Assembly: GCF_000733925.1 (NCBI RefSeq)
Contig: NZ_JPOO01000003.1
Span: 2,356,001 to 2,420,000 of the forward strand
From: Arenibacter algicola
Lineage (GTDB): Bacteria > Bacteroidota > Bacteroidia > Flavobacteriales > Flavobacteriaceae
Direction: 5' to 3'
Length of the DNA: 64,000 nucleotides
Made by a program: the position numbers and the translations under genes. Of this stretch, positions 34,273-43,762 are shown piece after piece. Every line of letters begins with the position of its first letter. The stretch's first letter is position 1. The notes under the pieces are model-generated. The model did no database searches. It was not told the origin of the DNA and worked only from the letters and a program-made list of their open reading frames with translations.

Positions 34273-36000
34273 CTATTGAAGTGTTGAAGAATAATTTGTT
34301 GGATAGTCACCTATATCCAACAAAGAACCAGATGCCTCAAAATTAGAACCATAAGTAACATCTATGGCTTTCATAAATTCATTAGCTATCAAAGCATAAC
34401 CTCTAGATGTTGGATGAACACCATCTAGAGAAAATGCCCCACCCGTAACCAATTCGGCCGTTAATATAAAATTACCACTGCTAAATCCTCCATCTGCCAA
34501 TTTGTTCATTAAACCATTGGCATCAACCAAACCTAAACCTGCTTGAGTAGCAGTTGCTGCGATAGTTGCATTAAATGCAGTCGTTGCTGCTGCTATCTCT
34601 GCTTGTTCACTTGGCAATAAAACCCATTTATCAGCTAATGGTAAGGACACCCCTTCTACCGAAAATTGCCCTGCCAATGCTTGGGATAGTCCCTGGGACA
34701 TTAAAAATGCTACTGAACTGGTGTTTACCGTACCAATAATAGATGAACTAGGCAACACCAACAAATCGTCTGCTGTAGCCTGCCTTGCTTGTCCGTAAGC
34801 TAAACCAAAAAGATCGGCTACCACAGGGGCGGCTTCAACAGGCAAACCAAATGATTGCACAAAGGCAGGAAAGGTAGGACTTGCCTTCAATACTCCTGCA
34901 ATTTGAGCTGATAAATTAATTAAGGATTCATCGTTAACCACAACCGCACTTGCCTCAGTCGTTGAAAAAACAATCTGTCGGTCTGTTGCGTTTGGAATTC
35001 CTTGACTCTCCAAAAAAGCAAAAACCTGATTCAACTGACCAAATACACCATTTAACGTAGGTATTTGATCAGTATAAGATTGTAAACATTCATCATTAGG
35101 GTCTAAGGGATTATAGGGTACTGTTGTAAAATGTGGAATACTTGATACATCTGGAATATTTGCCACAACACCTTTTGCGCCACCTGCCGTAACTGCTCCG
35201 ACCAAGGTTGCATAAGTTTGATTGAAACCAACTCCAGGTGCTCCATCCAATGGGGTGATAGCACTAGATCCGTCTCCGCCAGAAAGCGCATAACCTAAAA
35301 CATCATTAATCCCAACCCAAAGTGTAAAAAAGGTCGGTGATTGTGCAATAACATCACCTAAAACGCTAGCACTGGGATCTGAAGCCATTCTTATAAAATA
35401 AGGATTTGCCAAGCCTAAGGAAAGATTTGCCAAACTGCCATATCCTGGAGCCAATAAATGGAAACTTTTTGCGCCAGGAACACCCATATTATTAAATGGC
35501 CCGGTTGGATTATTTAATACAAAATCTGTAGTAGAACCAGTTGCCTGAGTATTGGGATTGTTAGGATCAATTCCAAGAACAACAGGGCCAGTATTATCAG
35601 GGCATGCTGAATTGGTATCAGAATAAAAATAGAGTCTTGGAGCGAATAGGTTCTTTCCAGATTGTGGATCTAAAACAGGATTTCCTCCTAATAAAAGTCC
35701 TCCAATATTATCATTCGTCAACGGTTGGGAAAAATTACCACCGCCAACCAATGAAAATTTTTGCGACAATAGATTAGGAAAAGAATTTTGCTGTGATGCA
35801 ATAAATAATGCATTATCGGAGAAACCAGCCGTAAATGAATTTCCTATAGCTACATATTTGGAAAAATCGGCAGAACCAGCGGTCAATGCGGGCTTTGCCT
35901 CCTCTTCCGCAACAGCGTTCAAATCTACATCTTCTGGATCGTTACAATTAGTAAACAAAATCAGTAAAGATGCTAAGAATATATATTTTAAATTTTTCAT
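34273..36000 (-). CDS. SGNH/GDSL-type lipoprotein hydrolase
   Basis: This 575-residue outer-membrane or periplasmic lipoprotein has a signal peptide ending LFTNC, lipid cysteine at residue 19. The SGNH nucleophile block is GNSFTAG with S55; the later block WVGINDVLG supplies the G/N pair; the final catalytic Asp-His pair lies in DGVHPTSRGY near the C-terminus. This order matches the SGNH hydrolase fold with a long insertion of about 250 residues. The upstream neighbour, 24 bases away, is a TonB-dependent receptor, and the pair is a frequent flavobacterial operon. Inferred role: releases acyl or acetyl groups from a ligand taken up by that receptor. Actual substrate unknown. Confidence 0.87.
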   Translation of the reverse strand: MKNLKYIFLASLLILFTNCNDPEDVDLNAVAEEEAKPALTAGSADFSKYVAIGNSFTAGFSDNALFIASQQNSFPNLLSQKFSLVGGGNFSQPLTNDNIGGLLLGGNPVLDPQSGKNLFAPRLYFYSDTNSACPDNTGPVVLGIDPNNPNTQATGSTTDFVLNNPTGPFNNMGVPGAKSFHLLAPGYGSLANLSLGLANPYFIRMASDPSASVLGDVIAQSPTFFTLWVGINDVLGYALSGGDGSSAITPLDGAPGVGFNQTYATLVGAVTAGGAKGVVANIPDVSSIPHFTTVPYNPLDPNDECLQSYTDQIPTLNGVFGQLNQVFAFLESQGIPNATDRQIVFSTTEASAVVVNDESLINLSAQIAGVLKASPTFPAFVQSFGLPVEAAPVVADLFGLAYGQARQATADDLLVLPSSSIIGTVNTSSVAFLMSQGLSQALAGQFSVEGVSLPLADKWVLLPSEQAEIAAATTAFNATIAATATQAGLGLVDANGLMNKLADGGFSSGNFILTAELVTGGAFSLDGVHPTSRGYALIANEFMKAIDVTYGSNFEASGSLLDIGDYPTNYSSTLQ

Positions 36001-36024
36001 GTCAAATTATGATTTGATTTTAGT

Positions 36025-38784
36025 TTAGTTATTAATTGTCCAAGATAGGTAGTACATAGACCCAATAAAACCTGTTCCGAAGGCAGTAAAATACTCCTTG
36101 CCGGTAATGTTGGTTCCACCTAACTTAAAGGAAGATTTGATGCTTGGAACAGTGTAGCTAATTTGAGCATCAAGTGTATGGAATTCCGGCACAACACCAT
36201 TGCCAAAAGTGGCTTCCCAAAAATAATCATCACTAAATCTGTATGCTAGATTAAAGCCAAAGTTTTTGAATAATTCCTCATTCCCAAAATTGGCTTTAAA
36301 CTTATGTTCCGGGGTATTAAAATTCAACATAACATCTGGATTTGCTTCTCTATCAAAATCCAACTTTGTAAAAGTATAACTACCTCCTAAATCAAAATTA
36401 CCTAGTACTTTCATGTCCAAACCAATAGAAGCTCCGTAAGAGTTAACATCGGCATCAGTATTGGTATAGGCACTATAGCGCTGAATATCATCGTTTCGGA
36501 TAGCATCTATAGAGAGATTGCCATCACCTGCAATACCATAAAAAGGTGCATCAACAACCTCTTGAGAAATGAAGTCTTTATAACTATTGTAATAGGCACT
36601 AAAATCAACTACAAGTTTATCTATCTTTCCTCTATACCCAACCTCAATAGACGTAACCTGTTCGGGTTTTACCAATTCCGGATTTGAAACCTTTAAATCA
36701 GCCACGTTATCCGTAATCTTAAAGGTCTCCACTGACTGCGCTGAATAGGCATTTTCATATGCCGCTCTTCCTGTTTGTACTACTGATGCGGGCTGGCCTG
36801 ACAATTGACCGGTTGAACTTACATCATAGGTGTCAGAATAACGGTTCAAGTTTTCAGGTGCGGAACCAACTAAAATTGCTCTTCCTGCATCTAACCCAAT
36901 AAATAAATCTTGCGTGGTCGGGTTTCTAAATCCTGTTTGCACAGAGGCTCTAATGTTGTGATCTCTATTAAGTGTTAAACCAGCAGAAATACGTGGTGAT
37001 ATGAAGCCATCAAAAAATTCTGATTTATCATAACGTGCCGATCCTGTCAATTTTATGCTTTTCACATCGGAAAGTTCAATCTTTTTTTGAATTTGGGTAT
37101 AAATACCATATTCCGAATAATCTATTGGGCCATCAGTATCAGTATATATTGTACCGCCAGAATTTAAACTGTATTTTCTATAGGATCCTCCAATTTGAAT
37201 TTCAGCAACATCAATCAAATGGCTAAAATTATAATTACCATCAGCATGGTAATATTTAGAGGCATCTTGAAACTTAGAACCCGTTGATAAATCGGGATCA
37301 TTTATGCTTTTATTAAATGCCGCATCAAATTGCGGTGTTCCTGGTAGGTAACGCCCCGTGTCTGCAACGGCTCTAGCCTGTGCATGTTTTTGATCAACTG
37401 TTAAACCAGAAGGGTTGCCAGACAATTCTATTCCAGCATAAGTTGCTATATAATCCCCAAACCAATCTTCATCGGATTTCCAAGATCTGTTAATGTTAAT
37501 CCCAGTAAACACCATATCATAAGAGTCTCCTGCTTTGTCCCCTACAACATATCCTCGTAAAAAGAAATTGTCATTTTTAATTTCCAACTTATGTTGCTCT
37601 TGAAAAAAACCATTGATATTATAGCGGTTTGTTCCTTGATAAATAGTAGTACCAGTACCCACTTTACCCACATAAGAAAGCTCAAGGCTGTTGTCTTCAA
37701 TTGGGCGATAGTATAATCCCCAATCTGCTTTAATACTTTCTGCGTTATAGTTGGTTAAATCACCCTCATTGTAACCTGTTCTACTTACCTCTACATCTGG
37801 AATAATTCCCAAGCCAGAGGCAGATCTAATGTTCGTGGAAACTTCATCTCCGTATACATTAATTCCATCATAGTTATAATTGGCCCTTGTCCTAGATGGA
37901 TCGAATTTATCAACCTCACTAGTTGCGGCCCAATCTGTACCTTTTAAATATCCGAAATTTACTTTACCAGCGAATTTGTCCGAGAATTTATGAGCCGCAC
38001 GAATACCAAAATCAGTATACGGATTAGTTCCTGCCGACTCTTGAGAGGTGACACCTCTTTTTATAGATACACTAATTCCTTCATGATCAAAAGGGCTTTT
38101 ACTACGCATAAAAAGTATCCCGTTAAAGGCATTGGCACCATAAAGTGCCGAGGATGCCCCGGGTAGTAATTCAACACTAAGAACATCTGTCTCAATCATC
38201 CCTACTAAGTTTCCAATAGGAAAATTTAATGCCGGAGTAGAATTATCCATCCCATCCACCAATTGCATAAATCGAGTATTGGCAAATGAAGCAAAGCCCC
38301 TAGTGTTTACGGATTTAAAAGTTAAACTGTTAGTGTTTACGTCTACACCTTTTAAATTTTCCAGGCCATCATAGAAATCGGCCGAAGCAGTATTCTGGAT
38401 TTCACTAAGCCCAAATCTTTCCACCGTAACCGGGGATTCAAAAACGCGCTCTGGAGTCCTTGAAGCTGAAATTACCACCTCGTCCAAACTTGTCTGTTCC
38501 TCGTTTAAAACAACCGAAATAGTCTGATTGTTTTGGGTAATATTAGCAGTAGAAGCCACAAATCCAATACTGGTAATATTCAATGTAAACGGGGGGTTCT
38601 CAGAAGTGTTCAATATAAAATTCCCGTCAAAATCGGATACAGTTCCGATGGCTTTGCCCATAATTACAATGTTGGCTCCAGGTACTGGGTCATTATTTTG
38701 ATCCACCACATTCCCTTTAATAATTGTTTGTGAATGCGCCAACATTCCAAACATGAAAAAGAATAATAGAAGCGTTGATCTCAT
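36025..38784 (-). CDS. TonB-dependent outer-membrane receptor
   Basis: This receptor has 919 residues from the chosen ATG at 38784 (MRSTLLLFFFMFG), which starts a normal signal peptide ending AHSQ; the upstream extension of 18 residues is not signal-like. In order: a carboxypeptidase-like regulatory domain (about 22-110, KGNVVDQNNDPVPGANIVI), TonB-box region SLDEVVISASRTPERVFE, the plug (about 120-240 with STPALNFPIGN and SSALYGANAFNGILFMRSKSP) and the beta-barrel ending in an aromatic strand. It differs from the SusC family in lacking the SusC plug motif, and its partner is an SGNH lipoprotein, not a SusD. Ligand unknown. Confidence 0.88.
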   Translation of the reverse strand: MRSTLLLFFFMFGMLAHSQTIIKGNVVDQNNDPVPGANIVIMGKAIGTVSDFDGNFILNTSENPPFTLNITSIGFVASTANITQNNQTISVVLNEEQTSLDEVVISASRTPERVFESPVTVERFGLSEIQNTASADFYDGLENLKGVDVNTNSLTFKSVNTRGFASFANTRFMQLVDGMDNSTPALNFPIGNLVGMIETDVLSVELLPGASSALYGANAFNGILFMRSKSPFDHEGISVSIKRGVTSQESAGTNPYTDFGIRAAHKFSDKFAGKVNFGYLKGTDWAATSEVDKFDPSRTRANYNYDGINVYGDEVSTNIRSASGLGIIPDVEVSRTGYNEGDLTNYNAESIKADWGLYYRPIEDNSLELSYVGKVGTGTTIYQGTNRYNINGFFQEQHKLEIKNDNFFLRGYVVGDKAGDSYDMVFTGININRSWKSDEDWFGDYIATYAGIELSGNPSGLTVDQKHAQARAVADTGRYLPGTPQFDAAFNKSINDPDLSTGSKFQDASKYYHADGNYNFSHLIDVAEIQIGGSYRKYSLNSGGTIYTDTDGPIDYSEYGIYTQIQKKIELSDVKSIKLTGSARYDKSEFFDGFISPRISAGLTLNRDHNIRASVQTGFRNPTTQDLFIGLDAGRAILVGSAPENLNRYSDTYDVSSTGQLSGQPASVVQTGRAAYENAYSAQSVETFKITDNVADLKVSNPELVKPEQVTSIEVGYRGKIDKLVVDFSAYYNSYKDFISQEVVDAPFYGIAGDGNLSIDAIRNDDIQRYSAYTNTDADVNSYGASIGLDMKVLGNFDLGGSYTFTKLDFDREANPDVMLNFNTPEHKFKANFGNEELFKNFGFNLAYRFSDDYFWEATFGNGVVPEFHTLDAQISYTVPSIKSSFKLGGTNITGKEYFTAFGTGFIGSMYYLSWTINN

Positions 38785-38956
38785 AAAGTCTTGAGTTAAA
38801 TTAGTATCAGTTAATGGTAAGATATCACCAATAGCCAATATACACTAAATTTCAATTTGACAATAAGAAAATCAAATAAATTATGCATGCATAGTATTTT
38901 TTAATCAAAATTTAACATTTTTTAATAAAAATTTGCCAAAATATTAGTCGATAAAA

Positions 38957-39008
38957 AATGACATCCATAAATAACAGCCCTTTTTGGCCATCATCTATGG
39001 ATGTCATT
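38957..39008 (-). terminator. Terminator-like long hairpin after glmS
   Basis: AATGACATCCATA (38957-38969) and TATGGATGTCATT (38996-39008) form a perfect 13-bp stem with a 26-base loop that holds a small GGCC/GGGC stem. On the minus strand the stem is followed by TTTTTTATCG. It lies 21 bases after the glmS stop, so it should end glmS transcription. Confidence 0.7.
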
Positions 39009-39029
39009 ATAGTTTTATTAAGAAGTAAT

Positions 39030-40877
39030 CTATTCCACCGTAACCGACTTGGCCAAGTTACGGGGCTGATCTACATTACAGCCTCTCATTACCGCAATGT
39101 GATAAGATAATAACTGAAGCGGAATAGTAGTCAATAGAGGCGTTAAACTCTCCAAGGTTTCCGGGATTTCAATGACATGGTCCGCCAGTTCCTTAACCTG
39201 AACGTCGCCCTCTGTAACTACAGCAATAATTTTGCCTTTTCTAGATTTAATCTCCTGTATATTACTTACCACCTTTTCATAATGCCCCTTATTGGTTGCA
39301 ATAACCACTACGGGCATATGTTCATCTATAAGGGCAATGGGCCCGTGCTTCATTTCCGCCGCAGGATAGCCCTCGGCATGTATGTAACTAATTTCCTTTA
39401 ATTTCAAAGCACCTTCCAAAGCAACGGGAAAATTGTACCCCCTTCCCAAATAAAGGCAGTTCGTGGAATCTTTATAAACATTGGATATTATTTCTACCAA
39501 AGGATTGGAAAGCAAAGCCTTTTCAACCTTGGAAGGAATATTTTCCAATTCGCTCAAGTGCTCATGGAATCTCCTATTATCAAATATTCCCTTTTCCTTG
39601 GCCAATTTTAATGCCAAAAGGGTGAGTACCGTTATTTGTGTTGTAAATGCCTTGGTCGAGGCCACCCCAATTTCGGGCCCGGCATGGGTATAGGCACCAG
39701 CATCGGTTTCCCTAGCTATGGAGGAACCAACAACATTACAGACTCCAAATACAAAGGCCCCCTTTTCCTTTGCCAGTTTAATGGCCGCCAGTGTGTCTGC
39801 CGTTTCCCCAGATTGGGAAATGGCAATAAGAACATCCTTATCGGTTATGACCGGGTTTCTATAGCGGAACTCTGAAGCGTATTCCACTTCTACAGGAATC
39901 CTGGCCAAATCTTCAAAAATATATTCTGCCACCAATCCGGCATGCCAAGAAGTCCCACAGGCCACAATAATAATACGATTGGCATTCAGGAACTTTTCCA
40001 GATTATCATCTACGCCCGCCATTTTGATAATCCCTTCCTTAGCCCTAAGTCGGCCACGATAGGTATCTAAAATAGCCCTAGGCTGTTCGTAAATCTCCTT
40101 TAACATAAAGTGATCAAAACCGCCCTTTTCAATTTCCTCAAGATTAAGTGCCAATTCTTGGATAGAAGGATAGGCAATTGCATCGTTTTTTATTTTTCTC
40201 AATTTAATTTCCTTCCCCAATCTAATGACCGCCATTTCCTCATCCTCCAAATAAATGGCATTGTTGGTGAATTCTATAAAAGGCGATGCATCGGAGGCAA
40301 TAAAAAATTCGTTCTCCCCAACACCTATGGCCAACGGACTACCTAATTTGGCTACTACTATTTCATCTGGTTTTTGCTTGTCAAAAACTGCAATGGCATA
40401 TGCCCCGACCACCTCATTCAAAGCAATCTGCACAGCCTTACCAAGCTTAACCCCTTCCTTGCGCTTTACTTCCTCTATAAGGTTTACCAACACTTCCGTA
40501 TCGGTTTCTGAAGAAAAAGTATAGCCCCTTTTTGTTAATTCCTTCTTTATAGCATCATAATTCTCTATAATCCCATTATGGATAATTACCAAATCTCCGG
40601 AATTGGAATAATGTGGATGTGAATTAACATCATTTGGGACACCGTGTGTTGCCCATCTTGTATGGCCTATACCCAGTTTCCCCTCTAAGGAAATGGTACT
40701 TTTGGCCTTATTATTTAGATCCTCTACCTTCCCCTTGGTCTTGGATAGGTTTATTTCGTTGCCGTCATACAAGGCTATACCCGCACTGTCATAGCCTCTG
40801 TACTCTAAACGTTGAAGTCCTTTTATAATAATGGGATAAGCATCCCTATACCCAATATATCCTACGATTCCACACAT
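39030..40877 (-). CDS. glmS: Glucosamine-6-phosphate synthase (glutamine-fructose-6-phosphate aminotransferase)
   Basis: This 615-residue cytoplasmic enzyme makes glucosamine-6-phosphate from fructose-6-phosphate and glutamine, the first step to UDP-GlcNAc and cell-wall precursors. After the initiator Met, Cys2 in MCGIVGYIG is the glutaminase nucleophile. The N-terminal glutaminase domain (about 2-220) contains GHTRWATHG and HNGIIENY; two SIS isomerase domains follow (about 290-430, with CGTSWHAGLVAEY and SQSGETADT; and about 465-600, with LGRGYNFPVALEGALKLKE and the ending PRNLAKSVTVE). Length and motifs are complete. No glmS ribozyme is expected in this phylum, and none is seen in the 128-base gap upstream. 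Confidence 0.98.
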   Translation of the reverse strand: MCGIVGYIGYRDAYPIIIKGLQRLEYRGYDSAGIALYDGNEINLSKTKGKVEDLNNKAKSTISLEGKLGIGHTRWATHGVPNDVNSHPHYSNSGDLVIIHNGIIENYDAIKKELTKRGYTFSSETDTEVLVNLIEEVKRKEGVKLGKAVQIALNEVVGAYAIAVFDKQKPDEIVVAKLGSPLAIGVGENEFFIASDASPFIEFTNNAIYLEDEEMAVIRLGKEIKLRKIKNDAIAYPSIQELALNLEEIEKGGFDHFMLKEIYEQPRAILDTYRGRLRAKEGIIKMAGVDDNLEKFLNANRIIIVACGTSWHAGLVAEYIFEDLARIPVEVEYASEFRYRNPVITDKDVLIAISQSGETADTLAAIKLAKEKGAFVFGVCNVVGSSIARETDAGAYTHAGPEIGVASTKAFTTQITVLTLLALKLAKEKGIFDNRRFHEHLSELENIPSKVEKALLSNPLVEIISNVYKDSTNCLYLGRGYNFPVALEGALKLKEISYIHAEGYPAAEMKHGPIALIDEHMPVVVIATNKGHYEKVVSNIQEIKSRKGKIIAVVTEGDVQVKELADHVIEIPETLESLTPLLTTIPLQLLSYHIAVMRGCNVDQPRNLAKSVTVE

Positions 40878-41005
40878 ATTTTAAAGTTTAATGGTTAGTA
40901 ATTAACAAAAGGTTATATATAACAAAGTTAGCACCTTGTTATATAAAACCTTTTATCTTTTAGTTAATTAACGTAAAAATACTATAAGTGGTATTTTTCT
41001 GGCTT

Positions 41006-42844
41006 TTAATTTGCCCGGGTATAGAAAATTTCGAGTTTTAATTTTTTCCCCTCCTGCCCACTGGGTAAGTTATCACTACCATAAAGGACTGTCCCAAATG
41101 GGTTAATTGAGGACATTACAGGTACCTGTCCCTCCGTATTATTGGCAAGCATGGCCTTTCCGGTGGTTGAAATCCTTATGTCCGAGGTCAATGTCAAATT
41201 AAGTGTGGTATTGGTAGAATCCCGCACTATTAGGTCGTTGATATAATTGGTAATCTTTATTTTATATGTCTGTCCTTTGCCGCTTACCCTGTTTAGACCT
41301 CCATCATAGTTCGTAAAATTGCCAGCGTTGTAATCCTCTTCAGATTCCAAAAATTGATTATAGACTGGTCCATTGGTATTGTCCTTGAACAAATACAACT
41401 TTGAAGGTTCAATAACACTACCGGCGGCGTCCAAAGTATTTCGATCTACGTAAAACACCAAATTTGCTTCATTTATGATCCAATTCTTGGATTTGATCTG
41501 ATTGATGATCTCGTCTCCATTTATTTCGTCGAAAAGTTTAATTTGGGCAAAGCTTCCCGCCCCACCTTTTAGGTAGATCTTGGAAGCATTTTCCCCATTG
41601 TCCAGTCCGCTTGTAATTTCATCGGGATAGGCCTCATTAATGAAGGTATTTACGGCATTCCCTATAACTGCTCCTGTACTAGTATCGCGCCTAATGAAAT
41701 TTAGAACAAATTCCTGCTCGTTCTCAATAATAGTATCATCTGCAGAACTGGTTACACTATCATATTTATATTTTATGGTAATATTTCCCCGTGTTATATC
41801 CAACAACACTAAAACATCATCAGGAACCGATAAATGGACACCTCTGAAAAATTCCGAAAAATTCGCCTGGCTCAACAACTCCGAATCACCTTCCTTATCC
41901 AATATATTTTGTTGAAAAAATGCCGGATTTAAAGCTACCCTAATTCCAGGGGCAATCCTAGTTGGTGCTTCCTCGGATTCATCTACATCCTCGGTTTCTG
42001 GATCGTCTTCCTTAAAGATCAATTCTTCTACATTCTTAACCTCCACAGTACCATCGAACAAAAGGTCGGATACAAAGGTGGGCGAAAACTGTTGTGATGA
42101 ATAATATTGTTGCGCTTCCTGAAAATTGGTGTTGGGATCCAAATCCCTCAAGAAATAGGTAGATCTTTCAACTTTAAAATTAAATGATTCCGGAATATTT
42201 CCGTTGGCATCAAAAATACTATCCAAGTCATATTTTACAGGAAATCTGTTCACTGCAGTATCGTCGTCCAAATTGTCATTGATGCCATCGCCGTCCGTAT
42301 CCTGGTTTAAGGGATCCGTCCCAAGCGATTTTTCCTGGATATCTGTTAAGGTATCCCCATCACTATCACTATTGGGATCCTCTGGGTCGGCATCATAGGC
42401 ATCGGCCACACCATCAAGGTCGAGGTCTCCCCTTGGATTTGTCAAAAAAGGTATGAAAAGAATAACCTCTTCCACCGTCTCATTTTCTTTTATGGTAAGG
42501 GTACTGGAATCTGTATCGGCAGTTTCTTCCACTGATGCCGAATAATTTCCAAAACTGGGATTGGCAAAGGACAACTGTACCTGAGTGGTTATACTGGCCT
42601 CGGTCTTTCCATATATTGGGTCTGTATAATTCCCTAATTGATAAGCCGGTAATTTATTGGTCCTTACCGCCTCTATCTTTTTATTGTAGGCAAAAACATC
42701 GTAAACTGCCTTGCCGGCCGTAAATGGTTCACCACCTACTACACCACTACCTACGGTAGTCAAGTCCTCCTCACAGGACCCCAAGACCACAACAAGCAAT
42801 ATACCCACCATTGTAGGCAATTTTAATCTGTTCAGTAAATTCAT
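41006..42844 (-). CDS. DUF4270-family lipoprotein with thrombospondin-3-like repeats
   Basis: This 612-residue surface or periplasmic lipoprotein belongs to a family found in Bacteroidota, with unknown function. The signal peptide ends VLGSC, lipid cysteine at about 24, followed by EEDLTTVGSGVVGG. Conserved family blocks YQLGNYTDPIYGKTEASI and the late NLTLTSDIRISTTGKAMLAN are visible. Residues about 140-205 form an insertion of aspartate-rich calcium-binding repeats (DLDGVADAYDAD, DSDGDTLTDIQE, DTDGDGINDNLDDD). The gene follows the glycogen-synthase-like gene on the minus strand by only 5 bases, so translation is likely coupled. This gene order is common in the family Flavobacteriaceae. Confidence 0.87.
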   Translation of the reverse strand: MNLLNRLKLPTMVGILLVVVLGSCEEDLTTVGSGVVGGEPFTAGKAVYDVFAYNKKIEAVRTNKLPAYQLGNYTDPIYGKTEASITTQVQLSFANPSFGNYSASVEETADTDSSTLTIKENETVEEVILFIPFLTNPRGDLDLDGVADAYDADPEDPNSDSDGDTLTDIQEKSLGTDPLNQDTDGDGINDNLDDDTAVNRFPVKYDLDSIFDANGNIPESFNFKVERSTYFLRDLDPNTNFQEAQQYYSSQQFSPTFVSDLLFDGTVEVKNVEELIFKEDDPETEDVDESEEAPTRIAPGIRVALNPAFFQQNILDKEGDSELLSQANFSEFFRGVHLSVPDDVLVLLDITRGNITIKYKYDSVTSSADDTIIENEQEFVLNFIRRDTSTGAVIGNAVNTFINEAYPDEITSGLDNGENASKIYLKGGAGSFAQIKLFDEINGDEIINQIKSKNWIINEANLVFYVDRNTLDAAGSVIEPSKLYLFKDNTNGPVYNQFLESEEDYNAGNFTNYDGGLNRVSGKGQTYKIKITNYINDLIVRDSTNTTLNLTLTSDIRISTTGKAMLANNTEGQVPVMSSINPFGTVLYGSDNLPSGQEGKKLKLEIFYTRAN

Positions 42845-42849
42845 TTAGA

Positions 42850-43659
42850 TTATTTTAAAACTTTGGTGTTATAAAAATTCACGTAAGCTTCCTCAAACTC
42901 CTGTAAAGGAACAAATGGCAAAACAGGTTTTTCGAGCTTGGATATGTAGTCTTCCAAGTCGGCCGGAATATTTTCTGCGGCTAAAATAACAGCATCGGCA
43001 TAATCCACAGCAACTTTTAACAAATTATTATAATTGGGCTCCTCAAGCGCTTTTATACTTTCTTCAGGAACACCGTCGAAGGCAATCTTTTTAATGAGGT
43101 CTTTATCCAATGTACCATCAAAACCTTGCCCATAAACAGACATGATGATCTTGCTTTCGGAAAACAAAGGCTCGTCGGCATAGAATTTTTTCAGATATAG
43201 TGGCAACAAAGATGCCATCCATCCATGAACATGAATAATATCCGGAGACCAATTCAATTTCTTGACCGTTTCCACCACACCTTTGGCAAAGAAAATAGCC
43301 CTTTCGTCATTATCTGGAAATAATTTCCCATCCTCATCGGTAAAAGTTGCCTTTCTTTTAAAGTATTCATCATTATCAATGAAATAAACCTGAATACGCT
43401 CTCTAGGGATAGAGGCCACTTTTATGATCAATGGCATATCCATATCATTAATCACCAAATTCATTCCGGATAATCTAATTACCTCGTGCAATTGATGTCT
43501 ACGTTCATTGATATTCCCAAACCTTGGCATAAAAATCCTTATCTGGCCACCATTGCTATTGACCATTCTTGGGGTTTCGTAAGACATTAAGGAAACTTCG
43601 TTCTCCGGAAGATAGGGTACTAATTCTGAAGATACAAACAATATCTTTTTGCCATTCAT
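42850..43659 (-). CDS. Glycogen/starch synthase-like protein, N-terminal domain only
   Basis: This 269-residue protein resembles the N-terminal Rossmann half of GT5 glycogen synthases: KILFVSSELVPY at the start, GGQIRIFMPRFGNINERRHQLHE, VYFIDNDEYFKRKA, and the DIIHVHGWMASLLPLYLKKF block. The usual second half (binding ADP-glucose phosphates, about 200 more residues) is missing. The stop is followed 5 bases later by the DUF4270 gene, with no trace of a lost C-terminus. Without the nucleotide-binding half it is unlikely to be a normal synthase. One-domain versions next to panC and DUF4270 are widespread in flavobacteria, so this is a family feature and not a truncation. Role unknown. Confidence 0.85.
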   Translation of the reverse strand: MNGKKILFVSSELVPYLPENEVSLMSYETPRMVNSNGGQIRIFMPRFGNINERRHQLHEVIRLSGMNLVINDMDMPLIIKVASIPRERIQVYFIDNDEYFKRKATFTDEDGKLFPDNDERAIFFAKGVVETVKKLNWSPDIIHVHGWMASLLPLYLKKFYADEPLFSESKIIMSVYGQGFDGTLDKDLIKKIAFDGVPEESIKALEEPNYNNLLKVAVDYADAVILAAENIPADLEDYISKLEKPVLPFVPLQEFEEAYVNFYNTKVLK

Positions 43660-43762
43660 AAAAGCAATATTTTATTAATAGAGTAAGAGAAAGTGCAAAA
43701 TTACAAAAATTATGCAGATTAGCAGTAATTATAGTAAGTTTGCTCTCTTTTAAGTAAAACGA

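Noticed and set aside
39000..41005. glmS ribozyme or other riboswitch upstream of glmS
   Set aside because: The 128-base upstream gap is AT-rich without the ribozyme's conserved core; the element is known from Gram-positive bacteria.
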